Below, piece after piece: positions 1 through 6,167 of a DNA stretch of 9,158 nucleotides. The DNA comes from Candidatus Latescibacterota bacterium (GTDB taxonomy: Bacteria > Latescibacterota > UBA2968 > UBA8231), in assembly GCA_021295675.1 (NCBI GenBank), contig JAGWBY010000154.1, forward strand, positions 1-9,158, given 5' to 3'. Both the position numbers and the translations under genes were made by a program. The stretch's first letter is position 1; each line of letters opens with the position of its first letter. The notes under the pieces were generated by a model, which ran no database searches, had not been told where the DNA came from, and saw only the letters and a program-made list of their open reading frames with translations.

Positions 1-1
1 C

Positions 2-538
2 ATCTTGGAGACCCAAGGCCGCGGCCACTACATCGGCTGCAACATCAGCGTCACCAACTTCCAGGGCACTTGGTGGGGTGAGGGCGACGACATGATCTGG
101 GTCGATGGCTACAAATGGCCCCCCGAGCTACACGGCACCGGCAGCGAAGATTATCTCAACCAAGCGTGGGGCATGCAGGACAACGCCTTTTTGCACAACG
201 GTTCCTCCATCCACGAAAACAACACCAACGGCTACCAAACTTCGTACGTCCACCACCTCGAAAACCCCGTCCACTTCCAGCGGGAAATCAAGGCCACCAT
301 CGAACACGGCCACGGCAATCACCTCTGCAACGAGATGAGCAGCGTCGCCTACTGGTACGCCGCCGAACCCACCCGCGTGGCCGAACCCCCCGCCGTCGCC
401 CAGCGCATGCCCGTCTTGCGCGACGACCAAGGCCAGTGGTTGTACGATCCAGAGAATCAAATCACCAGTAGAAAAATTCGCCCCAATGCGGAAATGGAGC
501 AGATGAAAACTCAATGGGCGGCAGTTTGGAACCAGTGA
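2..538 (+). CDS. GH172/DUF2961 family glycoside hydrolase, C-terminal part (5' end outside window)
   Basis: The reading frame is open from the left edge, so the true start lies outside; the TTG at 5 is an internal codon. The visible 178 residues carry the DUF2961 core: GRGHYIGC near residue 6, WWGEGDDM near 24-31, and LHGTGSEDY near 43-51. These are followed by QTSYVHHLENPVHFQ and TIEHGHGNHLCNEMSSVAYWY, the usual end of the beta-jelly-roll catalytic domain, and a short tail. DUF2961 proteins are glycoside hydrolase family 172 (fructofuranosidase and difructose-anhydride-forming activities are known). The acids in GEGDD and SEDY probably include the catalytic glutamates, which is inference. 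The substrate cannot be told from this fragment, and no signal peptide can be assessed. The stop overlaps the start of nth, so the two are probably co-transcribed. No damage is seen in this part. Confidence 0.88.
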   Translation: MLETQGRGHYIGCNISVTNFQGTWWGEGDDMIWVDGYKWPPELHGTGSEDYLNQAWGMQDNAFLHNGSSIHENNTNGYQTSYVHHLENPVHFQREIKATIEHGHGNHLCNEMSSVAYWYAAEPTRVAEPPAVAQRMPVLRDDQGQWLYDPENQITSRKIRPNAEMEQMKTQWAAVWNQ

Positions 539-1161
539 GTGCTAGGCTAATAACCACGGCCAAAGTTCAGATCGTCCTCGACGTACTCCAGCGGCTCTAT
601 CCCAATCCCTCAGTGCCGCTCAAGCGTCGAGACCCCTACACGCATCTGATTGCCGTGTTGCTTTCGGCGCAGTGCACGGATGTGCGCGTCAACCAAGTAA
701 CGCCCGCGCTCTTTGCCCGCGCCGACCGGCCCGAGCGCATGATCGAGTTGGCCGTGGCAGAGATCGAGCAGATCATTCGCCCCTGCGGACTAGCTCCGCG
801 CAAGTCCAAGGCCATCTGGGAGCTGTCGCAAATCCTGCTCGCCGAACACGGCGGCCAAGTCCAACGCCTGCCTGGGGTGGGACACAAGACCGCACAAGTC
901 GTACTCGCGCAAAACTTCGGCGTGCCGACCTTTCCCGTGGATACCCACATCCATCGGCTGATCTACCGCTGGGGGCTGTCCACCGGCAAGAACGTTGAGC
1001 AGACAGAACGGGACTGCAAGCGCCTTTTCCCCCAAGAGCGCTGGAACGACCTGCACCTGCAAATCATCTACTTTGGCCGCGAGCATTGCCCAGCGCGCGG
1101 GCATCAGCCGGCCGAGTGCCTGTTGTGCAGCAGGATAGGTCGGAAGAGCTTGTTCAAGTGA
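514..1161 (+). CDS. nth: Endonuclease III (DNA glycosylase/AP lyase), with atypical cluster motif and short internal gap
   Basis: Endonuclease III removes oxidised pyrimidines and cuts abasic sites in base excision repair. Visible signatures are LLSAQCTDVRVN near residue 50, the helix-hairpin-helix LPGVGHKTA (119-127) with catalytic Lys125, and VDTHIHR (142-148) with catalytic Asp143. Length is 215 residues against 211 in E. coli. The C-terminal iron-sulfur motif is Cys192-X9-Cys202-X2-Cys205 with no fourth cysteine, unlike the C-X6-C-X2-C-X5-C of E. coli. From memory, a similar CPARGH...C..C ending occurs in a bacterial Nth subgroup. Between HGGQV and LPGVG there are two residues where E. 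coli has nine, so about 7 residues are missing. The ATG at 514 overlaps the upstream gene by 25 nt with a poorly placed GGAG. GTG at 535, forming a 4-nt GTGA overlap with the upstream stop, is an equally plausible start and gives 208 residues. Confidence 0.93.
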   Translation: MGGSLEPVSARLITTAKVQIVLDVLQRLYPNPSVPLKRRDPYTHLIAVLLSAQCTDVRVNQVTPALFARADRPERMIELAVAEIEQIIRPCGLAPRKSKAIWELSQILLAEHGGQVQRLPGVGHKTAQVVLAQNFGVPTFPVDTHIHRLIYRWGLSTGKNVEQTERDCKRLFPQERWNDLHLQIIYFGREHCPARGHQPAECLLCSRIGRKSLFK

Positions 1162-1215
1162 GGATGGAGGCAGAGACCAACGTTTTCGCTGGTGAGGTCG
1201 CGCCATAGATTGAAG

Positions 1216-1222
1216 TAAGTGA
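1216..1222. repeat. Left target-site duplication TAAGTGA
   Basis: The heptamer TAAGTGA directly abuts the left terminal inverted repeat of the element at 1223-1331. It is repeated exactly at 1332-1338 on the other side. Joining the flanks across one copy gives a continuous leader leading to the AGAGG ribosome binding site of the sulfite oxidase gene. Confidence 0.6.
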
Positions 1223-1331
1223 TGTTACGTACAGGCCCGGGTATGAGATGCTTCGCTCCGCTCAGCATGACAGAGGCGGTCATGCTGAGCGCAAGCGAAG
1301 CATCCTAGACCTAAGAAGCCCGTGCGTAACA
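1223..1331. mobile_element. 109-bp MITE-like element with terminal inverted repeats and an internal palindrome
   Basis: The ends are inverted copies of each other: the left 14 bases TGTTACGTACAGGC (1223-1236) and the right GCCCGTGCGTAACA (1318-1331) match at 12 of 14 positions. Exact 7-bp direct repeats TAAGTGA flank the ends, as expected of a transposition event. There is no coding capacity, so mobilisation would need a transposase from elsewhere. The interior is dominated by a near-perfect palindrome (1247-1304). The element lies in the leader of the sulfite oxidase gene, ending 14 nt before its ribosome binding site. It may therefore separate that gene from its original promoter or place a strong hairpin in its mRNA. 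I cannot assign it to an IS family; elements of this type should exist in many copies in the genome. Confidence 0.65.
1247..1304. repeat. Long near-perfect palindrome (25/26-nt arms, 7-nt loop) inside the MITE
   Basis: The left arm 1247-1271 begins GATGCTTCGCT and ends CAGCATGAC. The right arm 1279-1304 begins GTCATGCTGAGCG and ends GCGAAGCATC. They are reverse complements apart from one small mismatch/indel in the middle, around the loop AGAGGCG (1272-1278). The transcript would form a very stable hairpin on either strand. From memory, palindromes of this CTTCGCT...AGCATGAC type recur between genes in several environmental bacterial genomes. No T-run follows, so it is not a classical intrinsic terminator. 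Confidence 0.85.
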
Positions 1332-1338
1332 TAAGTGA
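1332..1338. repeat. Right target-site duplication TAAGTGA
   Basis: Exact copy of the 7-mer at 1216-1222, abutting the right terminal inverted repeat of the MITE-like element. It lies 7 bases before the AGAGG ribosome binding site of the downstream gene. Confidence 0.6.
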
Positions 1339-1344
1339 AGTAAA

Positions 1345-1349
1345 AGAGG
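1345..1349 (+). promoter_or_regulatory. Ribosome binding site AGAGG that sets the sulfite oxidase start
   Basis: AGAGG lies 5 nt before ATG 1355. This favours 1355 over the in-frame GTG at 1322, which falls inside the MITE's right inverted repeat and has no such site. Confidence 0.6.
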
Positions 1350-1354
1350 TCATC

Positions 1355-2592
1355 ATGCCTGAATCGAATTACGGACAAAACTACCCGCTAGCGGAAAACG
1401 GGACACGTGCGGACGAATTGGCGCATTTCGACCGGATCACTTCCCGGCGGCACTTCCTAGCGACCGTAGGCAAGGGGGCGGCGCTGGCGGGCCTAGGTGT
1501 CTTTGGCGCTGGCCCAAGCTGTAGCGGGGGACCTGTTCAGCCAGCGGCCGGTGGGATTGACCCAACCGTGATTGGGTTGCCCAAGCCGGACATGATCGTC
1601 CACTCGCAACACCCGTTCAACGGCGAGTTTCCCCCGCATCTGCTCGCCGCGGACGTCACGCCGACTGCGCGCCATTTCGTGCGCAACAACGGCAGCATCC
1701 CCGAGCGCGGCTGGAGCCTGACCGTTGACGGCGAGGTCCGCAGCCAACGCGCCTTCTCGCTGGACGATTTGCACAGCCTGCCGCAAGTCACCCTGCAGGT
1801 CGTGCTGGAATGCGCCGGGAATGGTCGTAGCTCATTCGCGCCCACCGTGGGCGGTACGCAGTGGATTCGCGGGGCCGTGGCCTGTAGCGAGTGGACGGGC
1901 GTGCGCTTGCGCGATGTGTTGCAAGCGGCCGAAGTAACCGAGAAGGCCGTGTACCTAGCCAACTACGGCGAGGACGCCCCCCCGTTTTCCGGGGCATTTC
2001 CATTCAGAAAGCCATGGACGAGCACACCTTAATCGCGCTCAAAATGAACGGCGAGCCGCTGCCGGCAGCCCACGGATTCCCAGCGCGGTTGCTCGTTCCA
2101 GGTTGGATCGGCAGTTCCATGCAGAAGTGGCTCAACCGCATCTGGGTGCGCGACGCCGTCCACGATTCCGCGCAAATGAGCGGCTATTCGTACCGCGTCC
2201 CATCCTATCCGATCGCCCCCGGCGACCAGCCGCCAGAAGCGGATATGGCCATTGCCACCTCGTGGGTCGTCAAGTCGCTCATCACCGCGCCGCAAGCCAA
2301 CGCGACCGTCCAAGCGGGCGTTCCGCTCAGCGCTAGCGGGCACGCTTGGGCCGGCGAGCGCCGCGTGGCTAAGGTACTCGTCTCCACCGACCTCGGCATC
2401 CAGTGGCAAGAGGCCGAGTTGATCCCGCCAGCCAATAAATACGCTTGGTATGGTTGGAGCACCGAGCTAACTTTTGCGAGCAAGGGCTACTACGAAATCT
2501 GGGCGCGGGCGTTTGACGATGCGGGCAACGCCCAGCCTTTCCGCCAGCCTTGCAACGTCATTCACCGAGTGCCAGTCGTGGTCTCGGCGTGA
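1355..2592 (+). pseudogene. Tat-exported sulfite oxidase-like molybdopterin oxidoreductase, frameshifted
   Basis: Sulfite oxidase family enzymes oxidise sulfite to sulfate (or act on related substrates) in the periplasm using a molybdenum cofactor. The N-terminus has a twin-arginine signal, SRRHFLATVGKG near residues 30-40, followed by a hydrophobic stretch. LECAGNGRS holds the Mo-ligand Cys153 (codon 1811-1813). Downstream come MNGEPLPAAHGFPARLLVPGW and KWLNRIWVRD from the Moco domain, then the Ig-like dimerisation domain (SASGHAWAGERRVAKVLVST). The first reading frame runs 1355 to a stop at 2032. The rest of the protein is one frame over from about 1990 and ends at 2592. The break lies between a C7 run (1977-1983) and the CCGGGGC at 1989-1995. 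Either one base was lost from the C run, or a short segment was deleted at CCGGGG repeats. Near the C-terminus, QPCNVIHRV is about 9 residues shorter than the usual QP...WNxxG...HRV, so a second, in-frame loss is likely near 2548-2556. Restored length would be about 412 residues. If the read is correct, no full enzyme is made. Confidence 0.85.
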
Positions 2593-2621
2593 GTGCAGAC
2601 CAAACGCGAAAGGAACCAACC

Positions 2622-3485
2622 ATGAGCGATAATCTGCGGCTATTGTCCATCGGCGCGCATCCAGCCGACATCTTCGACCAATCGGGCGGCACCATGGCCC
2701 ATCACGTGGCTCGCGGCGACTGGGTCGGCTGCGTGGTGCTCACGCACGGAGCGAGGGTCCACGACAAGGTGATCAGCGACGAGATGTTCCACCGGGCAGA
2801 AGTCCCGCAAGCCGACCAACTAACGGCCCTGATGGCCGAGCGCGCCGACGTCAAAGCCGACGAAGTGCGGCGGGCCTGTGCCCTGCTCGGCGTCGAGGAA
2901 ATCCACTTTTTCGGAGCCGACGACGCCGTGTTGCGAGTTACCGAGGAAGCCGTGCGCCGCCTGGCGCGGCTGGTGCGTCAACTGCGGCCGGATGTAGTGT
3001 TGACCCACTTTCCCAAGGAGGGCGACGGGCTGACTAACGCCCATGCCATCTGCGGACAAATCGTCCTTCACGCGCTCGCGCTGGCCAATGGAGTAGATCC
3101 CGGCGACAGCCACCCACCGCATCGGGTCGCTCAAGTTTTCTATTTCGGCACCGGAGCTGCGTCAATTCCGCGCAGTGTGTGGGATTCGGAGGGCGGCTAC
3201 TACAACGATGTCTTTATCGACATTACCGACGTAGTTACCAAAAAGCTGGCAGCGCTAGATTGCTTGGAAAGCCAGGGCTACGGCGGGGCGTATGCGCGCA
3301 AGCGGATCGAGACCAGCGATGGGGCCTTCGGCACAGCCGCCGGGTGCGCGTACGCCGAGGGCTTTATCAAAGCCAACGCCGAGACCCATTACCACCTGCC
3401 GCTGACCGAACACGCCATAAAAAAAGCGCGGATGTCGGATCACGAGCATATCGTCGAACAGTCGTTCAAGATCCAGACCGATTGA
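2622..3485 (+). CDS. PIG-L (LmbE-like) family zinc hydrolase with AHPAD variant motif
   Basis: PIG-L/LmbE proteins are usually zinc-dependent N-deacetylases acting on sugar-linked acetamides. This one has 287 residues. Its N-terminal motif is IGAHPADIFDQSGGT, giving His13, Ala15 and Asp16, the same positions as His13, Asp15 and Asp16 of mycobacterial MshB. A second region, LTHFPKEGDGLTNAHAICGQ, supplies the probable third zinc ligand His141. The catalytic-base aspartate is therefore Ala here while the presumed zinc ligands remain. From memory, close relatives in environmental genomes share AHPAD, so this is probably a subfamily trait rather than a mutation. The C-terminal part (GYYNDVFIDITDVVTKKLAALDCLESQ) is typical of such relatives. 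ATG 2622 is preceded by GAAAGGA at good spacing, and the gene starts 29 nt after the sulfite oxidase stop, suggesting one operon. The substrate is unknown, and deacetylase activity is not certain given Ala15. Confidence 0.87.
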   Translation: MSDNLRLLSIGAHPADIFDQSGGTMAHHVARGDWVGCVVLTHGARVHDKVISDEMFHRAEVPQADQLTALMAERADVKADEVRRACALLGVEEIHFFGADDAVLRVTEEAVRRLARLVRQLRPDVVLTHFPKEGDGLTNAHAICGQIVLHALALANGVDPGDSHPPHRVAQVFYFGTGAASIPRSVWDSEGGYYNDVFIDITDVVTKKLAALDCLESQGYGGAYARKRIETSDGAFGTAAGCAYAEGFIKANAETHYHLPLTEHAIKKARMSDHEHIVEQSFKIQTD

Positions 3486-3488
3486 TCC

Positions 3489-4691
3489 TTACTCCATCCC
3501 ACCCAGCCGCTCCGCCAAGTCCTCCTGCGTCGTCACAATGTCGAGTGAGCTAATGTCCCGCCCATCCAAGCGGCTGGCTAATTCGCTGAAATTAACGTCC
3601 GTCGTCGGCTTAGCCGCTACACTCGCTTGGTCGAGCAATTCGTGAATTTTGTCAGCGCGAATGCCGAAGCCGAGGGAGCCTTGTCCGATTCGGGGCCAAT
3701 CTCCGTCTATACCCATACCACTGAAATCCGCCTCCATGCTCGCGTTGTTGATGGCCACCACTTGGCCCGAGGCGTCGAAAATGGGGCTGCCGCTGGTGCC
3801 GCCGGTGATGTCGAAATTGTGTTGGATAATGTAGGTGTCCAACGTGGTGTACGGCTCATCTCGGAAGGGCGGACGCAAAGCACTGATTGCGCCATTCTTA
3901 AAGGTGGCAATGGGAAAAAAATTGGAAATATCACCGCCTTGGAGTTCCCCGGGGAATCCCACAGTCGCTATGGGAACACCGACTCTCAATCGGCGAGCTG
4001 CGCTGCTCGTCGCCAAGGTGACGCGTCGCGAAATGTATCCCTCTGAGATGTGCAGCGTACCTATATCGGGCGAGCTGACATCACCATCCCATTCAGGGTG
4101 TTGCAGATAAGTATCAATAATGAAGGTATTCGTTCCAATATCGATTGAAGTCGTCAGGTTTTGCACCACGAACCATACAGACGCGAGTTGCATATTTTCT
4201 GAGTCGTTGATGAGCTTGACAACGTCATTTATGAGAATCAAGGCATCTATGATGTGCCCATTGGTGACTAGCGTACTGCTATCTACGGCAAAGCCTGTGC
4301 CGACGAATATGAAGAGAGCATCGTCTTCTAAACTGTCCATTGGTATTATAGAGACGATCACGGCATATACCGATCTCTGCAAAGAATGAACAACCCCGCT
4401 CCAATCCCCAATCTGGCCTTCCAACTCGTCCACGCGATCTTGCAGATCCTCAAACTCCCGCCGCGTAATACTCGTCTGGTTCAGTTTGGCACGGACTGCG
4501 CCGATCTCTTCGGCATTGTCCGCCGTTAGTGCGAGGGCATCGAGCCGCACCAACAGGCCCAGCCGGTCCTCCTCTTGGTCGGCTTCAACTTCGTCGAGCC
4601 GCTGCTCTAATTCATCCACTCGCTCCGCGAGCGGATTATCCGCGCAGGCGAAAAAAGCCGCGCTTAGCAGAAACAAGAAAAACAGACGCAT
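3489..4691 (-). CDS. Secreted (probably membrane-anchored) trypsin-like serine protease with N-terminal coiled coil
   Basis: A 400-residue protein. Residues 1-16 form a short hydrophobic signal ending FFAC, with Cys16 a possible but non-canonical lipid-anchor site. Residues 20-95 are charged heptad-like helices (ERVDELEQRLDEVEADQEED, then RREFEDLQDRVDELEGQI), a predicted coiled coil that could drive oligomerisation or stand the enzyme off the membrane. The rest is a trypsin_2/HtrA-like domain with an intact triad: His146 in LVTNGHIID, Asp209 in SPDIGTLHIS, Ser300 in GGTSGSPIF. No PDZ domain follows. The start at 4691 is supported by AAAGGA (complement of 4698-4703) six bases upstream. It converges on the PIG-L gene with 3 nt between stops. 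The middle of the gene (about 4090-4400) is visibly richer in A+T than its neighbours, which may indicate transfer or a faster-evolving stretch. The target proteins cannot be inferred. Confidence 0.85.
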   Translation of the reverse strand: MRLFFLFLLSAAFFACADNPLAERVDELEQRLDEVEADQEEDRLGLLVRLDALALTADNAEEIGAVRAKLNQTSITRREFEDLQDRVDELEGQIGDWSGVVHSLQRSVYAVIVSIIPMDSLEDDALFIFVGTGFAVDSSTLVTNGHIIDALILINDVVKLINDSENMQLASVWFVVQNLTTSIDIGTNTFIIDTYLQHPEWDGDVSSPDIGTLHISEGYISRRVTLATSSAARRLRVGVPIATVGFPGELQGGDISNFFPIATFKNGAISALRPPFRDEPYTTLDTYIIQHNFDITGGTSGSPIFDASGQVVAINNASMEADFSGMGIDGDWPRIGQGSLGFGIRADKIHELLDQASVAAKPTTDVNFSELASRLDGRDISSLDIVTTQEDLAERLGGME

Positions 4692-4710
4692 AGAATATCC
4701 TTTCGGGACT

Positions 4711-4733
4711 GGCGCATTGCTTGCAGATGCGCC
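4711..4733. promoter_or_regulatory. Perfect 7-bp inverted repeat GGCGCAT-N9-ATGCGCC in the protease leader
   Basis: Arms GGCGCAT (4711-4717) and ATGCGCC (4727-4733) are exact reverse complements around a 9-nt spacer. The repeat lies 19 bases upstream of the protease start codon on the minus strand, just before its ribosome binding site. It could be a repressor site or an mRNA hairpin controlling protease expression. No regulator gene is nearby to pair with it. Confidence 0.4.
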
Positions 4734-4743
4734 TAAACGTAGT

Positions 4744-4770
4744 TTGTCAACAGCACCGCCGTGCGATAAT
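4744..4770 (+). promoter_or_regulatory. Possible sigma70 promoter for the ABC transporter operon
   Basis: TTGTCA (4744-4749) and GATAAT (4765-4770) resemble -35 and -10 boxes, but the spacer is 15 nt, shorter than ideal. The -35 box overlaps a TTGACA on the opposite strand (4745-4750) that points toward the protease gene, for which no good -10 is visible. The assignment is tentative. Confidence 0.3.
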
Positions 4771-4832
4771 GACCAATTCTATTTCTGTGAACAAGGCCCT
4801 GCACCCTTCCATGAACTCCACCCTTTATCCCC

Positions 4833-4867
4833 AATTCGTAATTCCTAATTCGTAATTCTTAATTCTC
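4833..4867 (+). repeat. Five tandem heptamers AATTCNN abutting the binding-protein start codon
   Basis: Units at 4833, 4840, 4847, 4854 and 4861 read AATTCGT, AATTCCT, AATTCGT, AATTCTT and AATTCTC. Only one base (G4868) separates the array from ATG 4869, and no Shine-Dalgarno sequence is present. A related array precedes permease 1 (6139-6166). The pattern resembles the heptanucleotide STRR-type repeats known from cyanobacteria, though the sequence here is its own. Confidence 0.9.
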
Positions 4868-4868
4868 G

Positions 4869-6102
4869 ATGCCATTAGTCCTTTCGCTCCTCCTCGCCCT
4901 TTCGTCCTGCAGCCCTGAGCCGCGCCAAGACGCCACCGTCACCCTCGAGTTCTGGACCATTGCCCTCGGCGATGCATTCGCCGACTACATCTTGGGCATG
5001 ATTGACGAGTACGAGCAGGCGCATCCCGGCGTAAAAGTCAAATGGGTCGATGTCAGCGGTGGCGAAGTGGCCGAGAAGTTCCTCGCCGCCTTGGTCGGCG
5101 ACGCGCCCCCAGACTTGGCCAACATCTACGACCTGCCCCGCTTCCTGCAATACGACATTCTCGTCAACATGGACGAAGCGGTCGCGCCAGCCGAAAAGGC
5201 CAAACGACTCGAAAACTTCTGGCGCGGCGTCGGCTACTTCCAAGGCAGCAACTACGCCATCCCCTGGTACGTCGGCGTCACCATGCTCTGGTACAACAAG
5301 GACCTCTTCGCCCAGGCTGGCCTCGACCCCGAGCGCCCACCCGCCACCATCGACGAGATGCTCGCCATGGGCCGCCAAATCCGCGAGCGCACCAGCAAAT
5401 ACGGCGTTTCTTGGCGGCTGCATCCCTCGCTCATAGCCCCGCCTTGGGCGCTGTTGCGTCTAGACGGCTTCTGGCCTCTCTTCGTTCCCAACGCCCGCCG
5501 CACCCGCATCAACCACCCCGAGGCCAAGGCGATCTTTCAACAGTGGATCGACGCCTATCAGCAGGAGATCGTGCCGCCCGAGGCCCTCGCCGCCTCCCAC
5601 CGCGACGAAGTCAATTGGTTCATCGAAGGGCGCGCGGCCATGCTGCCCTTTTCCGGCGGCTGGATCACCCGCTACTTCGACGACTCCTTTGCCAAAAAGG
5701 CGGTGCCAGCGCCCATGCCGCGCGGCCGCCTCGGCCAAGTGCCGGCCACCAGCCAAGTCTTGGTCGTGCCCAAAGCCTCGCCCCACGTAGAGCAAGCCGA
5801 CCAACGACGCCAACCAACTCGAATTCTGCCGCCGCGTCGCCATCCTGCCCTCGACCATCCAAGCAGCCGCCGACCCCTACTTCCGCCGCCCACCCGCTAC
5901 GCTGGCCGACGCCGCCAACCAGCTTTCCGCGGCCGACATCGCCCACTCCTTTGTCATGGCCCCGCCCGACGTCAAAAGCTGGAGCCGGATGGAGGACATT
6001 CTCCACGAGGAATTCGCCAAGGCACTGGCCGGCCAGCAGAGCGCGGACGCAGCCCTGAGCCGCATCGAATCCAAGTGGAACCACCTGTCGCGCTTCCACT
6101 GA
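4869..6102 (+). pseudogene. ABC sugar transporter solute-binding lipoprotein, frameshifted near 5790-5798
   Basis: A family 1 extracellular solute-binding protein that would capture a sugar or oligosaccharide outside the membrane and deliver it to the permeases encoded next. Residues 1-14 form a short signal ending LSSC, a fair lipobox with Cys14. No Lys or Arg precedes the hydrophobic core, which is unusual. LEFWTIALGDAFADYILGM, YAIPWYVGVTMLWYNKDLF and LPFSGGWITRYF are typical of the family. The original frame is good to VVPKASPHVEQA (residue 310, base 5798). The expected C-terminus, SKPTNDANQLEFCRRVAILP through WNHLSRFH, is encoded from 5791 in the next frame and stops at 6102. The family's usual segment between these parts (about ten residues, AW..F..FL) is missing, so a deletion of 3n+2 nt, perhaps about 32, is likelier than a single-base error. 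The octamer AGCAAGCC (5791-5798) reads sensibly in both frames and may be the deletion junction. In the original frame no stop occurs until 7085, so translation would run into permease 1. Confidence 0.85.
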
Positions 6103-6138
6103 ACCCCAACCATGACCTTATTACTGAGTCGCCCAATC

Positions 6139-6166
6139 AATTCCTAATTCCTAATTCGCAATTGAC
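6139..6166 (+). repeat. Second heptamer array (AATTCCT, AATTCCT, AATTCGC, AATTGAC) before permease 1
   Basis: Units start at 6139, 6146, 6153 and 6160, the last being degenerate. One base (C6167) separates the array from ATG 6168, the same geometry as the array at 4833-4867. No Shine-Dalgarno sequence is visible upstream of this start either. The array fills the end of the 65-nt gap between the binding-protein stop at 6102 and the permease start. Confidence 0.85.
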
Positions 6167-6167
6167 C

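Noticed and set aside
1247..1304. Intrinsic terminator for nth
   Set aside because: The hairpin is strong but lacks a T-run, and terminal inverted repeats plus target duplication explain it better as a mobile element.
1977..1984. Programmed -1 frameshifting at the C7 run in the sulfite oxidase gene
   Set aside because: No downstream stimulatory structure was identified, and the gene has a second probable lesion, so damage or sequence error is simpler.
3483..3491. Bidirectional terminator between the convergent PIG-L and protease genes
   Set aside because: Only 3 nt separate the stop codons and no hairpin is visible there.
4811..4855. Short frame starting ATG 4811 before the heptamers
   Set aside because: It stops within the array, is out of frame with the binding protein and has no ribosome binding site.
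4833..4867. CRISPR-like array
   Set aside because: Units are 7 nt, contiguous and without spacers.
5042..6058. Plus-strand 338-codon frame overlapping the binding protein
   Set aside because: It is rich in Arg/Pro/Ser with no domain signal, a shadow of the GC-rich binding-protein gene.
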